Shown: positions 42,872-52,940 of the stretch, one piece after another | Position numbering within the stretch: the stretch's first letter is position 1 | Layout: each line of letters opens with the position of its first letter | Source: Collybia mongolica | Taxonomy: Eukaryota > Basidiomycota > Agaricomycetes > Agaricales > Clitocybaceae | Direction of reading: 5' to 3' | Assembly (NCBI GenBank): GCA_013420905.1 | Contig: JAAXNY010000009.1 | Coordinates: forward strand, 124,001 to 188,000 | Length of the DNA stretch: 64,000 nucleotides | The notes under the pieces: generated by a model | Seen by the model: the letters and a program-made list of their open reading frames with translations, nothing else | Databases searched by the model: none | Told to the model about the DNA's origin: nothing | Translations under genes and position numbers: made by a program

Positions 42872-45800
42872 TTACCTCAAAGACAAGCAACCTCCAAACC
42901 TGGCGCGAGCCACCAGGTCCATCTTTTTCTTCACATCGCGGAATGCCTTCCACCACGCCTCTCCTACAGGATCCTTGTCAGTCGGGTCCTCCATGCCCTC
43001 CTCTTCAATGAGCTCAGACCCGCCCCAATGCCGCCGCAACAGCACCAGCCACCACTTCAGCACCGCCACCGCGCGCTCGACACTAGCATCAGAGTATGTA
43101 CGACCATCAATCGACTTGACGAGGTACTTAGTGAAGAGCTCGACGTCCTGCTCAGCAGGCGCCCAATGCCTATACATCTCGATCCATTTCTCCAGTAGGT
43201 CCTGTATATCGCTCTTTTCCGAGAAAATAAACTTTTCCCGTTTCTCCTTGCCCTGCTGCCGCAACAGGACCGGCTGCACATGTCGTGCCTTCGGGGCGGG
43301 GGCACGCCAGAGCAGATGCGGTGGTATAGGCTTCCGCTTCCGGGGCTTGAGGACCTTCTTCTTTGACGGGGGGTCCGGCAGGCTCCCTCGGTCCCTGATC
43401 AGCCGCATCATCGTTAATTGTTCATGCTGCAGTGCTGGTGGGAGCGAGTTGAAAATCTCCGGGTCAAATCCAAGTTGGTGCAGTTGAGCGTTGGTCATGT
43501 GGACAGCCCCCGCCTTGCCTCTCTTTCTCCTCAGCAACCAGTGCTTCACGGGCGAGAGGTTGGGGCGGTTTTGGGGAGGGAGCGGGCGGGGCATGGCCTT
43601 GTGAACCACTCCTTTGACAATCATCTGCGCGGGAAAGATCTCCGGAGTTGGCGCCTTTGGGGGTGGTCCAGGTTTCGCAGCTCCGGGAGAGGATGATCGC
43701 CGTTTGTATTCATTTTCGAGTTCTTTCCGAACCTCGGGAGGGAGGGCATTGAAAACGCTCTTGTCGACCTGGGAGAAAGATGGGAGATCTAGAGAAACAG
43801 AGGGCTTGACGGGGTCGACGTCTTCCATATCTACGTTCTCAGCCTTTGGCTTTTCTGGAGACGGCGGGTGGATGACAACTGGTGGTGCGGGAAAAGGTCC
43901 GTATTTACGAATTGGAGGTTTTGTGGGGCTCGGTATGCGTTTGAAGGGTAACATGACTTGTCCAACTTGAGCATTAGTTGTCGCAGATGGAGTTTCAAGT
44001 TTCTGAATCTGAATCCCAAGGCCCCGTAGCTCCTTGGGGTCAAAATTGAATGACCTCAGCAGGCGCCATGCATGCTCTCCGATCACCTTTTCGCCGCTCG
44101 TAGCTTTTCCACCAGCTCCGATCAAAGAAATTTGTTTGTTAAACAAGTCACAAGCACCATGTCCCAAGAACTAGCGAATATCTGTGAGTCTTTTATTCGT
44201 AGTGTATTTTGCTTCTGACTGACCTTTGGTGGCTCGACCGGAGCAGTAGGATCCCGCTTCATAATTTTCAGCGTGATTGATCGTCCAACCATGCCGATTT
44301 CGTCGAGTCGCTTCGAGACCTCCGAAGCCATCTGAAAAACGAACACCTGTGCTTGTTCGTTGTTTTCAAATCGAATACCGTACTACATTTCCACAAGCAT
44401 GAGTTTTATCATCGCGCGTAAAGAATCCTTCCGACTTACATTAATCTCACACGACACTGATTTCCTTGGTTTGTCGGACTCAAGTTTCCGATCATCGATA
44501 CCACGAAGTGCGTTGTAAAGTGTCTCTCCTGTCAATTTTCCAAGGGCGTCAGAAAGCGCCCCTTTGCTCTTTTCCATGAGCTCTCCCAAGGTGGTAGCAC
44601 CCAGTTTTTCTAGGGCCTTGTGCTTCGTCGAAGAACCAAACCCGTGTAGATCCGCAATATCAAGTGGTGCAAGGAACTCGGCGACTTCAGATGGGACGAG
44701 GTGATAGGAGCCAGCGGGCTTTGCACGCCGAGTCGCCAAACGGGCTAGTAAGATGTTGTGGGATACGCCAATGCTTACTGTAAGAAATAATTGAGAAAGA
44801 TTTCAGCCACGAAAGAATAAACTAATACCTTCACAGCCAGTTGCCTGCCGCACTTGACCCCGGATTCTTTCGGCAAAATCCTTTGCGGGGTCGAGAGAGT
44901 CAGGGTCTTGGGACGCTCGAGAACGGAGCTGTGTGACCGTGCTAGTAACATCGATGAGGGCCTCATCCACGGATACCGCTTGGAGGTCATCCGCATGACT
45001 CATGAGAATAGTGTAAAACTTCAAGGATAGCTGCTTGTACCTGCAGATAGCTTAGCGCAGTTCTTGAATTAAAAATCCGTATACTTGCCTCTCGAACTCA
45101 TATGGGATAGTGACGATGCCAGGGCAGAGTTTTCTGCACTGTTGCAAACTAGCGAACGCGTCATACATTCAATTAGCGGCAAAGACAGCCAAACAGAGCT
45201 CTCACCTCATCCCGTTCTTTATTCCGAATTTCCTCGCTTCATAACTCGCGCTTGCCACCTCACTGGTGCTCGACGTCCCACCTTGTGCGCCCTGTGAATG
45301 GCAAACAACTACCGGCTTCCCCTTGAGCTCAGGCCTTGTCACCAGTCCCGCCGATACAAAAAAGCAGTCAAAATCACAATGCATGATGACCTGGTTATCC
45401 ACCGCCCTCTCCTTTCCCTTTCCCTTTCCTTTGGGCGGCGACTTCATGACAAGTTCTGCACCTCTCATGCTTACGCCCACAGTTGCTTCTGAGTCAATCT
45501 TGCCCACTAACTCAGTACCGCGCGCTGTCTCGGCCCGTTCCTGGGCCTCCTGTACTAAATTCTTCAGCTCCGACTTCCAGGTGGATAGGTGGTGGAGACG
45601 GGAGTTCTTGTAGTATCCCTCAATGAAATCTGGTGCCACGGAGGTGTGAGCTTTACGCCATTCGGGATTTGCCATGACGCGCGCCGCAAGGGGGTTGGAC
45701 TTATGGGCAGCGTACTTCGGCAGTGCATCGTCTGTGGACATAGGTTCGTCATTATGCACAGGCAATTGGGCGTTGTCTGCCCGAGCTGCCTCAGTATCTA

Positions 45801-46640
45801 CAGTGAGATTGACAGATTTCTTTGACTGGACATCATGGAAGCTCTGTTGCTTTGTCTTCACCCCCTGTGAACTCTCGACCCTATTTCCGGGTTTGGAAAG
45901 GAAATCACTCCAAGGCAGGAGAACGCCCTCCTCGGCGCTCCGAACGAGCCATTCAGGGCGCACCACCTTCAGGTTCTTGAACTCCCGGATCTTGGCTGGG
46001 GTGAGTGAGCAAGTGATAACATGCGTCCTTTAGTCATTACGTTAGTCGTAGTTGGGAGGTATTTAGGTCACACATACACAATAGACTTTCGATCGAGGTA
46101 GGGTTGGAACACACCTCCATGTTTCACAATCAATTCACGCAAGTCTTGTACGGAGGGTTGGGTGTATCCATTGATCTAAGTATCCTTCAGTGTATGCTTC
46201 TCAGATTATAGGAGTTCAGGCCTCACATAGATAGCCAGCCCCTTGAAAATGTTGTTTGCACTCCCAGTAGGTTCTTCGAGTTCAGCGTTCTGGATCTGGA
46301 GCTTGGCACGTTTCCTCTGCATGTACTCTCCGAACTCCCCGAAGTGAGAGGCTCCGTAAATTTCATCATTTTTCAAGTAGTCATCCATTCCTTGCTGAGC
46401 TACCAATGAATGTCTCTGTTCATATGCTTCCAGTCTGCGTCGTTTCAGCGAGGGCTGAGTTGGCGGTGGTGGCTCCAAGTGTTCACTCTCTTGGCTTGAT
46501 TGCTGGTCATCACGAGTAGTAGTATGTGGAGCGTCAGGGTCGTCTCCCGGTAAGATGGCGGTTTGGAGCGCCTCAATGAAATCGGAATCATCGTCATAAT
46601 AGTCGGATGAGTTGGTTTGTGAAAGGACTTGAGGACCCAT
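42872..46640 (-). CDS. REV1: REV1 translesion DNA polymerase (deoxycytidyl transferase)
   Basis: Y-family polymerase that inserts dCMP opposite abasic sites and acts as the scaffold for Pol zeta in mutagenic lesion bypass. The start is ATG 46640 (MGPQVLSQTNSSDYYDDDSD). Order of parts: an N-terminal disordered segment; a BRCT domain over several exons (NNIFKGLAIYV, VVRPEWLVRSAEEGVLLPW); a region with YYKNSRLHHLSTWK; then the catalytic core: HCDFDCFFVSA (first metal Asp), SYEARKFGIKNGM, PYEFERYKQLSLKFYTIL, QAVSVDEALIDVTS (Asp/Glu pair), VSIGVSHNILLARLATRRAKP, and FGSSTKHKALEKLG. The long last exon (44167-42872) holds two UBM-like motifs (FNALPPEVRKEL, FNSLPPALQHEQL) and the C-terminal helical bundle. 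One intron begins GC (45088-45087), needed to keep FERYKQ. All key residues are present. A transposon sits 391 bp upstream. Confidence 0.96.
45405..45435 (-). repeat. Lys-Gly repeat tract in REV1
   Basis: CCTTTC/CCCTTT units on the plus strand encode a PPKGKGKGKE linker immediately before the catalytic domain of REV1. It is a short coding microsatellite, probably a flexible basic linker. Confidence 0.55.
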
Positions 46641-47029
46641 ATTGGTAGTGCATGTCAATCCTGCTTTGACTGAGAGTATTAATTACATTCACAACATGAA
46701 CGCGGGGCCCTGGGTTGAATTTCAGGTTGGATGACTTGACCCAGAACCGACTCGGATTTCGGAAAATGATGACTCTGAACCCGTGCGAACCAAACAACCG
46801 CCATCATCGCACGTGACCGTGCTTTCGCTAATCTCCGAAGTTCATCCACCGAAGTATTATCAGCGACAAATGTTGCCCCCGAGTGCGACCTCAAATCTAG
46901 CAGTCAGAATCTATTCAAATAATGCGTTATCCATTAATGCGAGGCTGTACAGACGAACATTTCTTTCTGTGGCCTTCAAATCTAATCTTTGGTTATCAAC
47001 TGACGACTTCACTAGTATAGCGTTGCGCA
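46641..47029. promoter_or_regulatory. REV1 upstream region
   Basis: About 390 bp between the REV1 start and the TA duplicated by the transposon. It must hold the REV1 promoter unless this extends beyond the insertion. No strong TATA was seen. Confidence 0.4.
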
Positions 47030-47031
47030 TA
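47030..47031. repeat. Target-site duplication TA, left
   Basis: TA directly before the left terminal repeat; its partner is at 49690-49691. Two bases alone prove little, but they coincide exactly with both ends of the inverted repeats. Confidence 0.85.
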
Positions 47032-47054
47032 CAGTTGACATTCTCATAACGCAT
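47032..47054 (+). repeat. Left terminal inverted repeat of the pogo-type element
   Basis: 23 bp matching the reverse complement of 49667-49689 at 22 positions (single A/C difference at position 18). It begins CAG, as pogo-type ends do. Confidence 0.92.
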
Positions 47055-47063
47055 AACGTGATC

Positions 47064-47154
47064 ATGCATAAATCTATTAATGCATGGCTTTTTCATGAGT
47101 CCCACCATGGGACGCAGGCAAATCAGCTGCATAATGCATAATACATAATGCATA
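47064..47154. repeat. Left subterminal ATGCAT-rich near-palindromes
   Basis: TGCATAAATCTATTAATGCA at 47064-47083 reads nearly the same on both strands, and 47130-47154 carries three further TGCATA/ATGCAT units. A copy of the first (one base changed) lies at the right end. These are candidate binding sites for the transposase DNA-binding domain. Confidence 0.6.
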
Positions 47155-47336
47155 GCCCCAGGAACCCTGATATGCAGTACCGAATTGTGTGGGAACGGAC
47201 ATGGTCGCGCATTGCGCCAATGCAGGGTCGGGAGCGCCACTCGTTCCTTGTAACTTATTGGAATGATGAAGTAGACTATAGCCTTTGTACCTTAATGATA
47301 AGAAATACCCCATAAAAAATTCCAGAAAGTGACTCG

Positions 47337-49536
47337 ATGACACGTCAAAAAATGCTCTCCGAGAATGAACCCACTTGTAAACCTCGCACAAAACCAAAAC
47401 CTTATCAGCGAAAATCCAAAGTCCCCATTCCAAAAAATACTACAGCAGCTAGGACCTCCACAAAGCCCGTTCAGACCAAGAAGCATGAGAACCTCACTCT
47501 GCATGATTGGATGACCGTCTTTGCATACATGGACGAGCACCCTCACATCTCTCAAAGCAACATTGTCCAGCATTTTGCTTCGAAAACAGATGGTGCATTG
47601 TCATTTGATCAATCAACACTGTCAAGAAAGGTTAGAGCATGGCCTGAGCTCGAGCAGCGCGTCACGTCGTACCCAAATGCACTGTCATCCAAGCGCCCTC
47701 GGATTGTCACGTGCCCTGATGTGGAGAGAGCTCTCGTGCTCTGGGTGCGCCACATGGAGGAAAAAGGCGAAATAGTCAATGGCCCGATGCTGAAGGAAAA
47801 GCGGGCCAGATTCGAAGGGTGTTTTGATGTTCCTGAGGATGAACGGCTTCCTGGCGATGGCTGGATTGGTCCATTTTGTAGAGCGTATGGTTTAAGGGAG
47901 CGTCGTCGGCATGGAGAAGCGGGGTCAGTTGACATTGTAGCGGTTGATGCAGAACGCAAACGCGTTGGTATGATCATGACCACCTATGCTCCTAAAGATC
48001 GGTGGAATATTGATGAATTAGCCCTCTTTGCCTTGTAAGTTCAACTTAAAATGCTTGATGTTCACTGTATCACTGAAAATCATGATCTTAGCGCACCACC
48101 AGACCGTGGTCTTGCTTCGAAACAGATGAGTGGCAAGAAAAAGGAAAAGTTTCGCATCACCATGGCGTTTGCTTGCAATGCTGATGGCAGTGAACGGTTA
48201 CCGCCCATCTACATTGGGAAATCCAAGAAGCCACGCTGCTTCAAGACGCAGACCCCTGCCCAACTTGGATTCTATTACCGAAACAATAAGAAAGCTTGGA
48301 TGACGGCGGAGCCATTTGAAGAGTAAGCATATCATTGTGGTTCGGAAACGAATCAACTGACTTGTGTTGATTGTGTGATGAAAAAGGTATATCAAGGACT
48401 TGGACATCAAGATGCGCAATCAGAAGAGACACATTTGTCTCATGCTTGATAATTTTTCCGGTCACTACATTCCCTATGAACCTCGAAATGTTCAACTCCT
48501 GTACTTTGAGCCGAATATGACATCATTTATCCAGCCATTGGATGCAGGAATCATCCAATGTTTCAAAGCTCATTATCGAAGAGAATTCTGTCTTCGCGCA
48601 ATCGAGAAAGATGAGCTTGGAGAATGCGACATTTACAAGATCAATTTGTTGGAGGCTATGTTGATGGCAAGGGAGGCGTGGAAGCAGGTGGATGATTTGA
48701 CAATCAGGCATTGTTGGGACCATGCAAAAATTCAAGGGTGAGTGGTGCGAAAGGTGGTGACATTGTCTCGAGAATTTACGTGTCACAGAGAACATTTAGA
48801 TCAAGACATCTACGATACGACATCTCCGCGTGCAGACCGTGGTGCATGGGACATCATTCGGACCTTCGCGACGAGTGACATGACCCTGCCTAATGCTGAA
48901 GAACACCTCAAAAAACATCTTGGTGGCCGATACAACGATCGGGACTGGCGGCCAGCTCTTGATGCAGTTATGAATGCTGAAGGCGATACCTCATGTGCAT
49001 TAGAGGCCATCCATCAACTGGCTTCGGAAAGTCAATTGCCGCGATTAACGATCAAGGTCCCACGACGATCACAACCAGGAGCTTTGGCCCCCCCCCTTGT
49101 CAATGCTGAACAAGCCCTGATGGATTCTGTGAATGAGCTTGTCAAACGTAAACGAATTATTGGGTGCCCACCAACCCTAGAAGATCTCGTCAATCCTATT
49201 GAAGAGCGAGAGGTTGGTGACTCACCATACCGGTTTGAGGGAGGCGATGCTGAGATTGTGGCGGAGGTTCACCACGAGATGGCAGTCGCGCGTGGTGAAA
49301 TTATCGAGCTAGATGATTCAGGCTCGGAGGATGACTATGGCATGCCTGATGTGGTGTCTCGACGCGAAGTCATCGAACTCTGCGAGAAGCTGGAAAGGGT
49401 TTGTTTCAGGTATGGGGGAGAGAAGTTCACCCTCGAATTGCCTCGTCAGTTACGCAGGTATAGGGCACAGCTGCAGCATGAAGAACTTCTCCGCAGCACT
49501 CAAACATCATTGGATACCTACTTTACTCAGATATAA
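47337..49536 (+). CDS. Pogo/Tigger-like DDE transposase with C-terminal PIP box
   Basis: Four exons (47337-48034, 48092-48322, 48387-48737, 48789-49536) join in frame to 675 aa. The N-terminus has a basic Lys/Pro stretch (residues 15-50), then a helix-turn-helix (LTLHDWMTVFAYMDEHP, ISQSNIVQHFA). A second, Tc5/CENP-B-type DNA-binding domain spans about 125-190 (VERALVLWVRHMEEKGEIVN, GWIGPFCRAYGL). The catalytic DDE domain has D226 (RWNIDELALF), APPDRGLASKQ, FACNADGSERLPPIYIGKSK, D331 (LMLDNFSGH) and D362 (IQPLDAGI). Thirty residues lie between the last two, the DD30D spacing of this group. A long acidic tail ends QTSLDTYF (665-672), a match to the PCNA-interacting QxxLxxYF box. All catalytic residues are present. 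Confidence 0.94.
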
Positions 49537-49621
49537 GATGTTCCTAGTCGTAATGTTGATTTATGCGGTCTTTCCCTGTCAACTGTGACTTGGGGTAACG
49601 CAGTGTCACATTTCTTCGTCC

Positions 49622-49642
49622 TGCATAAATCTAATAATGCAT
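49622..49642. repeat. Right subterminal near-palindrome
   Basis: TGCATAAATCTAATAATGCA matches the left subterminal copy at 19 of 20 positions in the same orientation. Because it is close to a palindrome, it also works as an inverted copy. Confidence 0.6.
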
Positions 49643-49666
49643 TGAGCTCCGGTCGGTCCCGAGGCG

Positions 49667-49689
49667 ATGCGGTATGAGAATGTCAACTG
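49667..49689 (-). repeat. Right terminal inverted repeat of the pogo-type element
   Basis: Reverse complement of the left terminal repeat with one mismatch; followed at once by the TA duplication at 49690-49691. Confidence 0.92.
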
Positions 49690-50122
49690 TACCAGCTTTT
49701 CTGAAGTCGGACAATACTTAGACGGGCATCATTACGACCCTCATAAATAACAGTGAGAATATGGCTGCTATTATCAGTTTTGCTCTTAGCTATAGTTGTA
49801 ATGTAGTTCCGTAGCTTTCGTTTTATGTTCGTCCTTCTGGTATGTTTGTCTTCCAATAATTTTGAATCTTCAGCCTATCTCTCTGTCTTATACTAAACGT
49901 GATTCGTGTGAGTTGGTTGAAACAGGCCCTAAGGTGCTAATTGGTAGAATTATCAAACATGTCAAATCTATCTGTCCATCAACGTCTATCACTAGTACAT
50001 AACTTACTGGAGCGAAGAGAAGTTTGGGACGGGTGCCAAGGCTCCCCAATTAACTTTTGCCAAGTTCGGATCTGTTGACTCAAAGCTGACCCTATTCATT
50101 GGGTTCACTTTCCACCACCAAC
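49690..50122. promoter_or_regulatory. Promoter region of the acid phosphatase gene
   Basis: 433 bp between the transposon and the acid phosphatase ATG. No coding signal and no clear TATA; the insertion therefore lies close to this promoter as well. Confidence 0.4.
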
Positions 50123-52727
50123 ATGCTCGGAAAGCCTGATGTCGATGCAGAGGCAGGGGAGGGCTACGCATCCTACGAGCCCAACCACGAACGGGAATCC
50201 TTACTTCCCACCGCCACCTCGGATACACAAGACCAACCACCCTCAGCCAAGTCATCACCCCCAGCATACTCCAGACGTCAGGTCGGTTTATGTCAACTGC
50301 TGCTAGCATTTCTAGCGGGGATATTTGCATGCGGTGTCACACAACTCGTTGTTTGTGGTCCAAAGTGCTTCACAGGGGGCAACGCTGCCGTTAAGAGCAC
50401 CAGCACTGCTACTAGCGAGTCTAACAATGACCTGGCACCTCCCTGGGTCGGGTCGACTGAGCGTCACCCGTTCCCACCTCCATCCCCAACCAACGCCTAT
50501 CCATCCCTATTCCCAACCAACGTAGGATACGCAGGAGGCACGCCCACCGGCGCGGAGCCAGCAATCATCGCCACCGCCCCGATGTATCCAATTCACACAG
50601 GAGCTGCGCAGCTCGTCGTGCCCGCTACTTTAGGAGACAAGGGCAAGAAAGGCAAAGGGTCTAAGGAGTTCGACATGTTCAAGAAATGGGGCAACTTGTC
50701 TCCGTGGTATAGTGTCGATCGGACTGCCTTTGGGTTGGACTCGGGTCCTGAGACGCCTGAAACATGCAGAGTCACAGGGCTACATTTTTTGCACAGGCAT
50801 GGAGCGCGTTATCCCACTGAATGGGGTGAGTTATTTCATTTCTGGACAGGACTCTGAAGTTTAGGACAAAAAACAGTGGCGTATGGCGGACCTGCAGGTT
50901 TTGCAACAAGACTGAATGCTGCGGCTGAGAAATGGGATGCGTCCGGCGACCTGGAGTTCATGAATGATTGGTATGGTGCAGTTCTATCGAAAGATGTTGT
51001 AAAACTCATTAATGACGAAGGACATACAAATTGGGTGAAGAATGTAAGCAATGATTCTTGTTTTCTTGAACGGGATGGCGTGCTCATGCATGGGTTCTAG
51101 TATTGACGCCTTTTGGAAGGCAACAACTATGTAAGCGCGATTTACACGACATGAAGACACTGAAGAGCAACTATCCTCCACAGTTGACCTCGGGGTGTCT
51201 ATGCGCCTGAAATATGGATTCCTTCTTAAAGTACGGAATCACCTCTAGAAATATGTTCCTCCTTGGCTGAATTTATAGCAGGACTTCACAGAAACCAACA
51301 CTCTTCCAGTTTTCCGCACTGAATCACAGTTAGCCCATCGCCATTTATCCAGTCGTTCTGACCTAATCAATGTTTCAGAGATCGCATGCTTGCATCAGCC
51401 CTCAACTTCGCCATTGGATTTTTCGGGTATCCCTTCAAACACCAATATCAACAGAGCATCACCATCGAAGCGAAGGGTGTACGTCCCATCTTCTATTACC
51501 TATTAAAAGACTCTGAACTTTGCGCTTTAGTTCAACAACACTCTTGCACCATATGATACGTGAGTTTCTGAACCGCTCGGCTCGTTGGGCCGAGAGCTAT
51601 CAGAACTAACCATTGCATGACCAGCTGCCCTAACGCCAACATCAAAAACAAGAGCGATCGTGGGATCTACTACGTTGCAAGATGGGCGGACATATACCTC
51701 AAGAACGCGCAGACACGCCTACAACCCCAAATAAAGGGGTTCAACCTTCGCATCGAAGACGTCTTCACCATGCAGCAGATGTGTGCATACGAGGTACTTC
51801 CGGCTGACCCGCCCCGCGAAACACTATCTGAACTTCCTTATAGACTGTGGCACTTGGATACTCCAAATACTGCGAGCTGTTTACCGAGGAAGAATGGGAA
51901 GGCTTCAACTACGCGTAAGCTTGCTCATCTACGTGCATCTACGAGAAAGCATTAAACTTTTCCTGCTTTTTATAGACTTGACCTAAGCTTCTGGTGAGGT
52001 TTCCCTGTGCTACATTATAGCTACGTTCATTAACCGTCTTCAAGGTACGGTTCCGCCTTCGGATCTCCTGTTGCTCGCGTGCAAGGTATCGGCTGGGTCC
52101 AAGAGCTTGTCGCACGCCTGACCCACACCCCAATCACCACACACAACTCCTCGACGAACTCCACGCTTAATGACAACCCCATCACTTTCCCGCTCGGGCA
52201 AAGCCTCTATGTTGACGCAACCCATGAGGTCGTCATTCTCAACAGTAACTTTTACTTTCTTTCTGTTACCAACACAAACTGAATACTGACTCCCAACCTC
52301 CGCTAGTCATCACCGCACTCAACCTTACTAACTTCGCTGCGAACGGCCCGCTCCCGTTCGACCACATCCCGAAGAACCAGTCGTTCAGGGTAGCAGATCT
52401 CTCCCCTTTCGCAGCCAACGTCCAATTCCAACGTACGTCCCGATGGTCCCCTTCACAATACACCTAAATCTGACTTCTACAGTGCTGGAGTGCACATCCG
52501 TCCCAGGACCGCAAATCCGCATCATTATCAATGACGGCGTCACCCCACTGACCGGCATCAAAGGCTGCCCCAAACAGCGCGACGGGATGTGTCCAGTCGA
52601 CATCTTCGTCGCGGCCCAGAAGGAGATTATTGCAGAGACGGATTGGAACTATGGATGCCACGGGGACTGGGAAGTGCTGGAAGGCCCTAATTGGAACACG
52701 ACGACGGGTTCTCCTCCCAAGCACTGA
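50123..52727 (+). CDS. Membrane-anchored histidine acid phosphatase (phytase-like)
   Basis: Phosphomonoesterase of histidine phosphatase clade 2. ATG 50123 (MLGKPDVDAEAGEGYASYEP) begins a cytoplasmic tail with an acidic-dileucine signal (ERESLL). One membrane helix follows (LCQLLLAFLAGIFACGVTQLVV), then a Ser/Pro-rich stalk, so it is a type II protein with the enzyme outside or in the vacuole lumen. The catalytic start is LHFLHRHGARYPT (near 50785-50820). Later parts: AYGGPAGFATRLNAAAEKW, CPNANIKNKSDRGIYYVARWADIYL, FNLRIEDVFTMQQMCAYE, WVQELVARL, and LYVDATHEVVILNVITALNLTNFA. The usual His-Asp proton-donor pair reads His-Glu, as in several fungal relatives. The C-terminus has paired cysteines (LECTSVPG, GCPKQRDGMCPVDIF, YGCHGDW). 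Eight or more short introns; not all borders were fixed. Confidence 0.92.
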
Positions 52728-52940
52728 ACGTTAGAGACACTTTGTTATATTCAGGATGGTTCGTGGACGCTTAATCAAGCATTCCTTAATGATATACCCG
52801 TAGGTATTCATCCGCCGTTTGTCGTCAGTTTGAATTAGTCATTTGTACATGCTCTATAATATACAAGACACATGCAGTGCCCGTCCCCGTTCCGTGTATA
52901 ATCAACAAGCAATATAATAAATAGAAGTCAGTGCGTATGC

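Larger units (their letters stand above)
47032..49689 (+). mobile_element. Complete pogo/Tigger-type (Tc1/mariner superfamily) DNA transposon
   Basis: A 2,658-bp element with all expected parts. It is bounded by the dinucleotide TA on both sides (47030-47031 and 49690-49691), the target duplication of this superfamily. The termini are inverted repeats of 23 bp with one mismatch, starting CAGTTGACATTCTCATA, perfect for the first 17 bp. Inside lies one spliced gene for a CENP-B/pogo-like transposase with an unbroken frame. Subterminal ATGCAT-rich near-palindromes occur near both ends. Intact frame and near-identical termini suggest a recent insertion that may still be active or be able to supply transposase. 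It lies between the REV1 and acid phosphatase promoters. Confidence 0.93.

Noticed and set aside
47077..47433. Minus-strand open frames across the transposon's left end
   Set aside because: They cross the terminal sequence and the transposase start, have no domain and are shadows of the element's own coding strand.
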